A stretch of 40,074 nt of DNA from a virus: the IMG/VR virus record IMGVR_UViG_3300019884_000004, positions 1 through 40,074 of that record; one strand, given 5' to 3'. The notes beneath the pieces were generated by a model. It did not search any database and had not been told where the DNA came from. It saw nothing but the letters and a program-made list of their open reading frames with translations. The position numbers and the translations under genes were made by a program. Below are positions 28,781 through 35,339 of this stretch, piece by piece; the stretch's first letter is position 1, and every line of letters begins with the position of its first letter.

Positions 28781-30060
28781 ACGCATATGAACGAGAAATA
28801 CGGCTGATGCCGCATACCATTGCAATGGAGGAACGTGGCATACATATAGATGTCCCCCTCCTTCGCCAGGACATGAACTTCTACTTTGACAAGATGTCAG
28901 AAATGGACGACTTCATCTCGGCAAAGTGTATGCGCAAGGTCGACGTGGATAGCAATGACCAACTCGCCGATGCGATCGAAGCAAATGGTTTGTCCAAAGG
29001 TTTTGCTTCCACACCGACAGGCAGACGTAGTACCTCAAAAGAGTCATTGATGGGGGCCATAGCTGATCCTGAATTGCTTGGTGCATTGCTCATCCGTGGA
29101 TCACTAGCTACTTGTCTTAGGACGTTCTATCAGCCTTGGCATGCAGCCGCTCGAAAAACAGGAAAGCTTTATGTCAAATGGAACCAAATCAGAAATTACT
29201 CCGATACTGGTGCTAGAACAGGACGATTCAGCTCTTCGCCAAATTTCCAAAACGTACCTACAGACTGGGACAAATTGCTTGTACAGCTTGGAAGTATTGG
29301 ATACAAGCTTAGTTTTCCGTTGCCACAGATGCGGAAATACATTATTCCTGCACCTGGATTCGTTCTTATTGGGAGAGACTACAGGTCACAGGAGATGCGG
29401 CTCCTAGCACACTTCACAGGTGGGGCACTGATGGAGGCACTCATAGCTAATCCTGAGCTAGATGTCCATGAGATTGCAGGAAAGCTTGCAAATATCTCGA
29501 GGAAGTTATCAAAGACTATGGGCTTTGCCATCTTGTATGGTGCAGGTGCACCTCGAGTGGCAGAGCAGTTGGGCATCACGGTATATGAATCTAGAGACCT
29601 TAAGGCACGATATCTTAGGGCTATGCCTGAGATCAAGAAGTTCACGAAGGAGATCAATGATAAAGCTGCTTTCGGCGAAGGAATAACCACACTCGGAGGT
29701 CGGTATTATGCAATTCAGTCCCCCTCCATTATCAAAGGTGTGTTAAAATCATTTGAATATAAGTTGGTGAACTATAAGATTCAAGGTTCAGCAGCAGACC
29801 ACACAAAGGAGGCTATGTACACTTATAGTACCACCACAAAGACAGGGCATCTATTATTGACGGTTCATGACCAACTCGTCGCCGAGGTGCCAGAGGATGA
29901 TATAGAGTCTGAGCGTAAGATCTTCGCCAATGCAATGGACAGTTCATTTGCAGATGTGCTAAAGGTAAAGATGCTCTCAGATGAAAAGATTGGTCATAAT
30001 TTTGCTAGTCTTGAAGCATTTGAAACAGACAAAATAGCAGAACTTATTGGAGTAAGTTAA
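28777..30060 (+). CDS. Family A DNA polymerase, polymerase domain
   Basis: 427 aa, the fingers/palm/thumb part only. Motif A is GRDYRSQEMR (D201, E206, R208). Motif B is RKLSKTMGFAILYG (R242, K246, F250, Y254). The region NYKIQGSAADHTKEAM is typical. Motif C is TVHDQLVAEVP, where HDE is normal: D365 is kept but the Glu is Gln366. Phe250 at the Phe762 position indicates discrimination against dideoxynucleotides. The exonuclease is the preceding gene. Together they replicate the phage genome. Confidence 0.92.
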   Translation: MNAYEREIRLMPHTIAMEERGIHIDVPLLRQDMNFYFDKMSEMDDFISAKCMRKVDVDSNDQLADAIEANGLSKGFASTPTGRRSTSKESLMGAIADPELLGALLIRGSLATCLRTFYQPWHAAARKTGKLYVKWNQIRNYSDTGARTGRFSSSPNFQNVPTDWDKLLVQLGSIGYKLSFPLPQMRKYIIPAPGFVLIGRDYRSQEMRLLAHFTGGALMEALIANPELDVHEIAGKLANISRKLSKTMGFAILYGAGAPRVAEQLGITVYESRDLKARYLRAMPEIKKFTKEINDKAAFGEGITTLGGRYYAIQSPSIIKGVLKSFEYKLVNYKIQGSAADHTKEAMYTYSTTTKTGHLLLTVHDQLVAEVPEDDIESERKIFANAMDSSFADVLKVKMLSDEKIGHNFASLEAFETDKIAELIGVS

Positions 30061-30725
30061 TGGAAAAGCAGATCTTATTTAAACAACCGTGGGGCTTTTC
30101 AAAGCTCGACGTATTCCGAACTTGTCATGCAAAGTTTAAGTACCAATTCATTGACAAGTTGCCTCAACCCAGCAGTGCAGCACTTGAACGTGGGGGCGAA
30201 ATTCATGAAGCCATTGAAAGTTATCTTAATGGATGGGCGACGACGCTTCCTCAAGAAGTGGAGCCGTGGAAAGATGCATTGGATCTCATTAAAAAGGAAG
30301 ATTATCATGGAGAAAAAGCCATCGGAATCGCGCGTGATTGGAGAATCCTCGCCGATTGGTTCCACCCCAGCACCTGGCTCAGAGTCAAAATGGATACCTA
30401 CTATAGGAGCAAACAAAAGCTCCACGTCATCGACTACAAGTCAGGAAAATATCGTGTCCCCTCCACCGACCAAGTCGAGCTCTATGCCATCGCAGGAGTC
30501 TCAATCTACCCCGACATCGACGAAGTCGAAGCCGAGTTCTGGTTCATCGACACTGGTGACATCTATAAGAAACTTTATAAAAGGGAAGAGCTGATTGAGC
30601 TCCGCAAGAAGTATGAGCAAGAGTCAGACGCGATGTACGTCGAGGCACAATGGAAACCACAACCGTCTAAGGAGTGCCGATGGTGCCCCTATAGCAAGAC
30701 AAAGGGGGGGCCATGCCGCTATTAA
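30060..30725 (+). CDS. Cas4/RecB-like nuclease with Fe-S-type cysteines
   Basis: 221 aa. SKLDVFRTCHAKFKYQF gives the first Cys; RGGEIHEAIESYL holds the conserved His; LRVKMDTYY holds the Asp; VIDYKSGK is the D-x-K of the PD-(D/E)XK centre; ECRWCPYSKTKGGPC supplies three C-terminal cysteines. The Cys-1 + Cys-3 pattern is that of 4Fe-4S exonucleases of the Cas4/AddB type. It is likely a 5' or end-processing exonuclease for recombination. The start shares TAATG with the polymerase stop. Confidence 0.85.
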   Translation: MEKQILFKQPWGFSKLDVFRTCHAKFKYQFIDKLPQPSSAALERGGEIHEAIESYLNGWATTLPQEVEPWKDALDLIKKEDYHGEKAIGIARDWRILADWFHPSTWLRVKMDTYYRSKQKLHVIDYKSGKYRVPSTDQVELYAIAGVSIYPDIDEVEAEFWFIDTGDIYKKLYKREELIELRKKYEQESDAMYVEAQWKPQPSKECRWCPYSKTKGGPCRY

Positions 30726-31087
30726 AGCGTGAGGCAGAGATAGAGTTCGAGTGTCGTGTAATAGCTGAAAGGACAAAATGCAAACTACTGAAGATCCAGG
30801 GAGTGAAGGGTTGGCCAGACAGGATATTGTTGATGCCGACAGGGAACGTCGCATTCCTCGAATTCAAGACCCCAAGTGGCCAATTGTCCCCCCTCCAGGT
30901 CCACCACATGACAATGCTAAGATCGATGGGGTTCCCGATCTTCGTTCCGAGGTCGAAAGAGCAATTTCAGCAAATTATATCTCTGATGCTTTCGCTGCCA
31001 GCAACTGGGAGCCTAGACCATATCAAGTACGTGGCGTCGACTGGCTCCTACGACCTGAAGCAGCTCTCTTCCTTCCTCCTGGACTAG
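30713..31087 (+). CDS. VRR-NUC family nuclease
   Basis: 124 aa. The core is GVKGWPDRILLMPTGNVAFL, then EFKTPSGQLSPLQ, with catalytic D (PDR), E-x-K (EFK) and Q. Then comes the MGFPIFVPRSKEQFQQII end typical of the family. Such small VRR-NUC proteins in phages resolve branched DNA. The last 35 residues are extra compared with usual members. Its 3' 310 bases are also the 5' end of the helicase gene, read in another frame. Confidence 0.88.
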   Translation: MPLLKREAEIEFECRVIAERTKCKLLKIQGVKGWPDRILLMPTGNVAFLEFKTPSGQLSPLQVHHMTMLRSMGFPIFVPRSKEQFQQIISLMLSLPATGSLDHIKYVASTGSYDLKQLSSFLLD

Positions 31088-32349
31088 GTAAGACGGCGAT
31101 GGGCCTTATGGCAATAGTGATGCTCAGAGCCATGAAGCTCAACTATAGGACTTTAGTTTTGGCCCCCAAGACAGTCTGTATCACCACGTGGATGACAGAA
31201 CCGAAGAAGTGGGCACAATTCCAGGGCCTTAAGGTTGGCTTCGCGTGGGGGCCAGATACTCGAGAAAAAGTGTTACTTAATCAATCTTACGATATAGTGG
31301 TGATGAACTATGATGGTCTTGCTTGGGCTGCACCGTTGCTGGCAAAAGGTCACACTTTTGGAGTATTGCTTTGTGATGAGATTACAAGGCTTAAAAACCC
31401 TCAGTCTAAACGTTTTAAAATACTCAAGCCTCTCCTTGATGGGTTTGCTTTTCGCTGGGGTTTCACTGGTACTCCTTGTGCTAACGGTTTGCTGGATCTA
31501 TTTGGACAAGTGTATATCCTGGATCAGGGGAGAAGGCTAGGCAAGTACATCACTCATTTCAGGTTCGCTTACTTCTACCAACTGCCCTATGACAAGTTCA
31601 GGTACTATATCACTGAGACACGTCAGAAGCAGTTGATAGATAAGATAAGCGACCTAGCTATGTACGTATCCGAGAAGGAATGGCTTGACCTCCCCGAGCT
31701 ATTGCATATCCCCATTCCGATTACGCTCGAGGAGAAGACAAGGAAGCAATACGACGCTCTCGAGAATGACTATATCCTAAAACTAAGTGATACAGCAGTC
31801 ACCGCCGCCAACGCCGGAGTACTTACCTCTAAACTGAGACAAGTGACAGGGGGAGCTGTCTATACTGAGTCTCCGGCCTGGTCAGAGGTAGGTACAGAGA
31901 AGCTTGACCGACTCGAAAGCCTAGTCGAAGAGATGGCAGGTGAACCACTCATCGTAGCTTATCTCTTTGAACATGAATTGATTAGGATAAAGAAGAAGTA
32001 TCCAAATGCATTAGTGATAAAGGGTGGGATGTCACCTAAAGCGGTGGCAATTACTGTAGAGGCATGGAACACAGGCAACGTACCACTACTACTGGTACAA
32101 CCTGCGTCTACGTCCCTAGGGCTTAACCTCCAGTTTGGGGGTGCAGCCATATGTTGGTTCTCTATGACTTACAACTTAGAGGACTTCATTCAGCAAGTGA
32201 AACGACTACATAGAAGCGGTCAGAAGAATGCCGTAAGAAACTACATGCTACTAGCAACAAAAACCATAGATGAAAGGGTCTCCGATGTACTAACCAGGAA
32301 GAATGCTACCCAAGATGATGTAAATGAAGCCCTTAAGTTCAAAATGTAA
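30778..32349 (+). CDS. SNF2-type helicase
   Basis: 523 aa. Motifs: I, FLPPGLGKTAMG; II, LLCDEITRLKN (DEIT in place of DEAH); III, GFTGTP; IV/V, VQPASTSLGLNLQ; VI, QQVKRLHRSGQ. The ATG at 30778 (AAAGGA before it) is the only in-frame start ahead of the helicase domain, which begins near WEPRPYQ. The N-terminal 75-80 residues look unstructured and come from sequence that also codes for the VRR-NUC protein. It probably remodels branched or bound DNA in phage recombination. Confidence 0.88.
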   Translation: MQTTEDPGSEGLARQDIVDADRERRIPRIQDPKWPIVPPPGPPHDNAKIDGVPDLRSEVERAISANYISDAFAASNWEPRPYQVRGVDWLLRPEAALFLPPGLGKTAMGLMAIVMLRAMKLNYRTLVLAPKTVCITTWMTEPKKWAQFQGLKVGFAWGPDTREKVLLNQSYDIVVMNYDGLAWAAPLLAKGHTFGVLLCDEITRLKNPQSKRFKILKPLLDGFAFRWGFTGTPCANGLLDLFGQVYILDQGRRLGKYITHFRFAYFYQLPYDKFRYYITETRQKQLIDKISDLAMYVSEKEWLDLPELLHIPIPITLEEKTRKQYDALENDYILKLSDTAVTAANAGVLTSKLRQVTGGAVYTESPAWSEVGTEKLDRLESLVEEMAGEPLIVAYLFEHELIRIKKKYPNALVIKGGMSPKAVAITVEAWNTGNVPLLLVQPASTSLGLNLQFGGAAICWFSMTYNLEDFIQQVKRLHRSGQKNAVRNYMLLATKTIDERVSDVLTRKNATQDDVNEALKFKM

Positions 32350-32395
32350 CGGGATGTAATAGGGTATTTACATTGGGCGAAATAGGCGTTATAAT
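32346..32395 (+). promoter_or_regulatory. Sigma70 promoter with paired GTAAYA boxes
   Basis: GTAACG (32346), GTAATA (32356), TTTACA (32367-32372), 17-base spacer, TATAAT (32390-32395). Third copy of the same layout. It drives family member D and, past a hairpin, the nucleotide genes. The first box contains the helicase stop codon. Confidence 0.9.
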
Positions 32396-32398
32396 TAT

Positions 32399-32425
32399 AT
32401 TTGTAGCTGCGAAAGCACTACAAAT
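32399..32425 (+). promoter_or_regulatory. 5'-terminal mRNA hairpin with GAAA tetraloop
   Basis: ATTTGTAG/CTACAAAT stem, one bulged C, then TGC-GAAA-GCA. The GNRA loop is a stable fold. It starts about where transcription should start, so the mRNA of member D would carry a terminal stem-loop that could protect it from decay. Confidence 0.65.
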
Positions 32426-32453
32426 TTCTAACTAATTTTTGAAAGATTTGAAA

Positions 32454-33113
32454 ATGGAAACAGCCAATTTGCAAGAGATGAGCTTCACTGATTTGCTTGA
32501 TATCTACACCACCCGTTGTGAAGAGTTGGGCAAGGAGCCAGATGATGCTCATAAGACTAAAGAGTCACTCATTGAGGCAATCAATGGGCTCCAAGGTAAT
32601 GGTGAAGACACTAGTGGTCAGGACACCGGGAATGCTGACTCTTCAGATAAGAAACAGAAGTACAATAGTTCCGGTAAGCGTGGTCCGAATCAAGGTATTG
32701 GTGCATTTGCCAAGGAACAGATTGTTCAAGGCAAAACAAATCAGGAAGTGCTCAACATGATAAATGAGCAGTTCCCTACAGCTAGGACTTCTATGTCTTG
32801 TATCGCCTACTACCGCAATGCGATCAAGAAGGGCAACGGTGGTGGAGGAGGCGGTAAGACTTCGGGCGATCCTGCTGCCCTCCGTGCCAAGGCTGCTGAG
32901 CTCATAGCAAAGGCAGAAGAGCTCGAGAAGAAGCAGCGTGAAGAAGGTGTAAAGGGCGACATTGAGTCCAAGATCCGTGCTGAAGTTGAAGAGCGTATCC
33001 GCGCCGAGGTTGAAGCGAAGTACGCCGAAGTCAGGAAGCAGATGGAGGCTGATGCCAAGAACATGGAGGAAGCCACGACGCCTCCTGACCAGCAGACACA
33101 ACCCGCCGAGTAA
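32454..33113 (+). CDS. DNA-binding-like protein, family member D, 219 aa
   Basis: The ATG at 32454 (METANLQEMSFTDLLDIYTT) is used because an upstream TTG has no better context. Residues 1-45 form a helical N-terminal module, followed by a polar linker. The family domain is at about 82-128: GIGAFAKEQI, TNQEVLNMINEQF, ARTSMSCIAYYRNAIKK. A Gly-run linker and a long charged coiled coil (RAKAAELIAKAEELEKKQRE onward) end the chain. It is the largest of the four members and lies behind a promoter carrying GTAAYA boxes, so it may regulate itself. Confidence 0.85.
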   Translation: METANLQEMSFTDLLDIYTTRCEELGKEPDDAHKTKESLIEAINGLQGNGEDTSGQDTGNADSSDKKQKYNSSGKRGPNQGIGAFAKEQIVQGKTNQEVLNMINEQFPTARTSMSCIAYYRNAIKKGNGGGGGGKTSGDPAALRAKAAELIAKAEELEKKQREEGVKGDIESKIRAEVEERIRAEVEAKYAEVRKQMEADAKNMEEATTPPDQQTQPAE

Positions 33114-33117
33114 CAAC

Positions 33118-33140
33118 AAGGGGAGTTAACAGCTCCCCCT
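33118..33140 (+). terminator. G-rich hairpin after family member D
   Basis: GGGGAG/CTCCCC stem with a seven-base loop, followed by CCTCTCATTT. Probably an attenuator, as the nucleotide genes follow in the same direction with no own promoter seen. Confidence 0.45.
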
Positions 33141-33158
33141 CTCATTTAAGGATATATC

Positions 33159-33443
33159 ATGAACCGTCAAAGATTTCTTGAACTACTCGATGAAAATATC
33201 AAACTCATGGAGAAGAAACACGAAGACTATGGAAGCAATAAAGGGGGCGATACGCCTCTTGCAGATTACTTCCCTTTCGGCGACAGGTCATACGTCCAGA
33301 TGCTACATGTGAAGACACTGCGCCTGAAGACATTAGTCGAGGGCAACAGGGAGCCGAACCACGAGAAGGTCATAGACACAGTACGTGACCTTATAAACTA
33401 CGCCGTGTTCTACCTAGATTTCCTAGATCCAGACGTGGAATGA
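33159..33443 (+). CDS. All-alpha NTP-pyrophosphatase-like protein (DUF1599 type), 94 aa
   Basis: Begins MNRQRFLELLDENIKLMEKK, then HEDYGSNKGGDTPLADYFPF and GDRSYVQMLHVKTLRLKTLV, ending with EKVIDTVRDLINYAVFYLDF. The KxxDYG, K-T-x-R-L and DxxRDLINYAV elements match small phage proteins related to MazG/dUTPase-type all-alpha folds. It may hydrolyse a (d)NTP; in T4 such an enzyme (gp56) removes dCTP for hmC-DNA. Activity here is unproven. Coupled to the synthase gene by ATGA. Confidence 0.7.
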   Translation: MNRQRFLELLDENIKLMEKKHEDYGSNKGGDTPLADYFPFGDRSYVQMLHVKTLRLKTLVEGNREPNHEKVIDTVRDLINYAVFYLDFLDPDVE

Positions 33444-34264
33444 GGATGACCTATGAGCGCAATTACATGAATCTAATAGATCATGTAATACTCAATGGTG
33501 ATATCAGGCCCTCCAGAGCGGGTCTGACTCGGAGTCTCTTCGGTCAGACCTTAAACGTTCCAGGGCTAGCAGAGGGTTTGTTCCCCTTGCTTACAACCAG
33601 ACAGCTATATCCAAAGTCTGTTCTTGGTGAACTAGCTGCCTTCTTGAAGGGGGCAGAATACTTGTCTACGTTTAAGAACTTTGGGTGTCACTACTGGGAA
33701 GACAATGCTCGAGCATGGAGTGAGAACTTCGGGCGAGACACAGAGGATATGCGCGTAGGTAAAATATATGGTGCAAAGTGGCTAGACTACCATGGTATCA
33801 ATCAGTTACAAGTCTTGTTAGAAGGTTTAAAAAAGGACCCATACTCCAGGCGTCATCTAATGATTACCTGGGATCCGTCGGAGACCGATCAGTGTCTTCC
33901 CCCTTGCCATATCATAGCTCAATACTATGTTACTATTGGACCTACCCTTCACTGCAACGTCTATATGCGGTCCGTGGACTTATGTCTTGGTCTACCGTCC
34001 GATGTTATCCTTTATGCTGCTCTCCTGTGTCTTATCGCCAAGGAGCTCAATCATGCTCCAGGACGACTCAGTTTCCAGCTCGGAGACACACACGTCTACG
34101 AAAACCACATCACTGCGTGGGACAAACAAGCGATAAATCCTATTAAGAAAGGAATACTTTATGAACTTAGATCTTCAGCTTCTATAGAAAGCTTTGTGCC
34201 AGATGACTTTATCTTTAAAGACTACGAAGGATTTCCAAGGATTCATTATGACCTCAATGTATGA
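33440..34264 (+). CDS. Thymidylate-synthase-family enzyme, probable dCMP (hydroxy)methylase
   Basis: 274 aa with the TS core: FPLLTTRQL, E64 in GELAAFL, VGKIYGAKW, DPYSRRHLMITWDP, the catalytic Cys156-His157 in LPPCH, R178-S-V-D180 and GDTHVYENH. At the base-selecting position the usual LPFN reads LPSD (Asp188). In TS this Asn recognises dUMP. Asp is found in dCMP hydroxymethylases such as T4 gp42, and the Asn-to-Asp change makes TS accept dCMP. The neighbouring genes (two NTP pyrophosphatase-like proteins, dCMP deaminase) fit. The product could be 5-hydroxymethyl- or 5-methyl-dCMP. Confidence 0.85.
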   Translation: MRMTYERNYMNLIDHVILNGDIRPSRAGLTRSLFGQTLNVPGLAEGLFPLLTTRQLYPKSVLGELAAFLKGAEYLSTFKNFGCHYWEDNARAWSENFGRDTEDMRVGKIYGAKWLDYHGINQLQVLLEGLKKDPYSRRHLMITWDPSETDQCLPPCHIIAQYYVTIGPTLHCNVYMRSVDLCLGLPSDVILYAALLCLIAKELNHAPGRLSFQLGDTHVYENHITAWDKQAINPIKKGILYELRSSASIESFVPDDFIFKDYEGFPRIHYDLNV

Positions 34265-34649
34265 CGACGTGGCCAAGTTCCACAAAGAGATACTAAAAGT
34301 AGATCCTCCCCTCCTCCCTACCCTTACGTCTGACCTCTTCACTACCGAGAAAGTCAGATTCTTAAATGAGGAGTTAGAGGAGTATGCTACTGCCGCTTAT
34401 GAGGGGGACATTGTCAAAGCTACAGACGGTCTCCTGGACCTTATTTATGTTGCGCTTGGTGCTCTTTATAGTATGGGCGTCCCTGTTAATAAATGTTGGG
34501 ATGCTGTTCAAGCAGCTAATATGCGGAAAGTAAGGGGGACGACACACCGCGGCAACGAGGTGGATGCAATCAAGCCTCCAGGATGGGTGGCACCTGATGC
34601 CGAGATAGCACGGCTGATCGGGAGGCATATTGATGCGTCCAACGATTAA
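34248..34649 (+). CDS. MazG-like nucleotide pyrophosphohydrolase, 133 aa
   Basis: AAGGA stands seven bases before ATG 34248. Helices LFTTEKVRFLNEELEEYATA (E-E-x-x-E) and KATDGLLDLIYVALGALYSM (D-x-x-x-D) are the metal-binding pairs of the all-alpha MazG/HisE fold, followed by VPVNKCWDAVQAANMRK. The C-terminal KPPGWVAPDAEIARLI region resembles other phage members. Likely substrate is a (d)NTP, perhaps dCTP or dUTP in the nucleotide pathway of this operon. It overlaps the genes on both sides. Confidence 0.82.
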   Translation: MTSMYDDVAKFHKEILKVDPPLLPTLTSDLFTTEKVRFLNEELEEYATAAYEGDIVKATDGLLDLIYVALGALYSMGVPVNKCWDAVQAANMRKVRGTTHRGNEVDAIKPPGWVAPDAEIARLIGRHIDASND

Positions 34650-35055
34650 GGCAACTATGTTGGACATCGCCTATGTGCTTAGTCAAAGGGCGACATGCTC
34701 TAAACTAGCCGTAGGTGCAGTACTTGTAGATGAGTTCAATAGAATTATAGGATCTGGATATAATGGGACACCGCATAATTTTCCACATTGTACTGACATT
34801 GATTGTGGGGGTGCTACTTTACCGTCAGGATCAGATAGATGTATGGCGGTACATGCAGAGCAAAATGCTTTACTCAACTGCAGCGACATACATAGAATCT
34901 CAGCCTTGTACGTCACTCACCCCCCTTGTCTCAGATGCACAAAAGAGCTCCTCAACACCTCCTGCAAAATCATCCATGTGAGATACAGCATGCCCTATGA
35001 CATGAATGCATCTAAAATGTGGGTCAAGGCAGGTAGAGATTGGAGCTTTGAATAA
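34633..35055 (+). CDS. Deoxycytidylate (dCMP) deaminase
   Basis: Start at ATG 34633 (MRPTIKATMLDIAYVLSQRA). Motifs: SGYNGTPHNFPHC, zinc-site VHAEQNALL with the catalytic Glu, and PPCLRCTK (P-C-x-x-C). About 140 aa, similar to phage dCMP deaminases. It turns dCMP into dUMP and so balances the pools for thymidylate; in T4 it coexists with the dCMP hydroxymethylase. It is the last gene of the rightward arm, before a bidirectional terminator. Confidence 0.9.
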   Translation: MRPTIKATMLDIAYVLSQRATCSKLAVGAVLVDEFNRIIGSGYNGTPHNFPHCTDIDCGGATLPSGSDRCMAVHAEQNALLNCSDIHRISALYVTHPPCLRCTKELLNTSCKIIHVRYSMPYDMNASKMWVKAGRDWSFE

Positions 35056-35074
35056 AGGGGCCAAAACGATCGAT

Positions 35075-35166
35075 AAAGGAGCGATTTGAGGAGCCAAAAG
35101 GAGGCCGGGAGGAGATTTTGGCCGTAGGCCCTGATAGGCCTACGACGTTTATTTTGACGCTCCTTT
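35075..35166. terminator. Nested terminator between convergent operons
   Basis: CGTAGGCC/GGCCTACG (35123-35144) is a perfect eight-base stem followed by ACGTTTATTTT on the plus strand. Outside it, AAAGGAGCG (35075-35083) pairs with CGCTCCTTT (35158-35166). GGCCAAAA (35059) can pair with TTTTGGCC (35115). It would stop transcription from both sides. Confidence 0.8.
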
Positions 35167-35339
35167 CATTGCTGCATTTTGATTCCATTTGGGTCTATTT
35201 CAATAAGTTTAGGTGGTATAATGATTATCCAGCCGTCAGGCTCACAGTAGACAAGTTTCTCTGTCAAGTCAATGACGAAGTAGCATTGCCCAGACATCGC
35301 TGTACAACCACATAGGAGTAGGGCGGCTAGATATTTCAC
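35166..35339 (-). CDS. Small lipoprotein, 57 aa
   Basis: The GTG at 35339 overlaps the stop of the GH12-like gene (GTGA). MKYLAALLLCGCTAMSG has a lipoprotein signal with Cys12 as probable lipidation site (LLLCGC). The mature part includes CYFVIDLTEKLVYCEPDGW, then IIIIPPKLIEIDP with paired prolines. Size and last position in the late operon fit an outer-membrane spanin component or an envelope exclusion protein. No spanin partner was recognised, so the role is open. Confidence 0.65.
   Translation of the reverse strand: MKYLAALLLCGCTAMSGQCYFVIDLTEKLVYCEPDGWIIIIPPKLIEIDPNGIKMQQ

Noticed and set aside
35118-35315. Rightward frame of 65 codons after dCMP deaminase
   Set aside because: It starts at the terminator stem and is antisense to the lipoprotein gene; no start signal.
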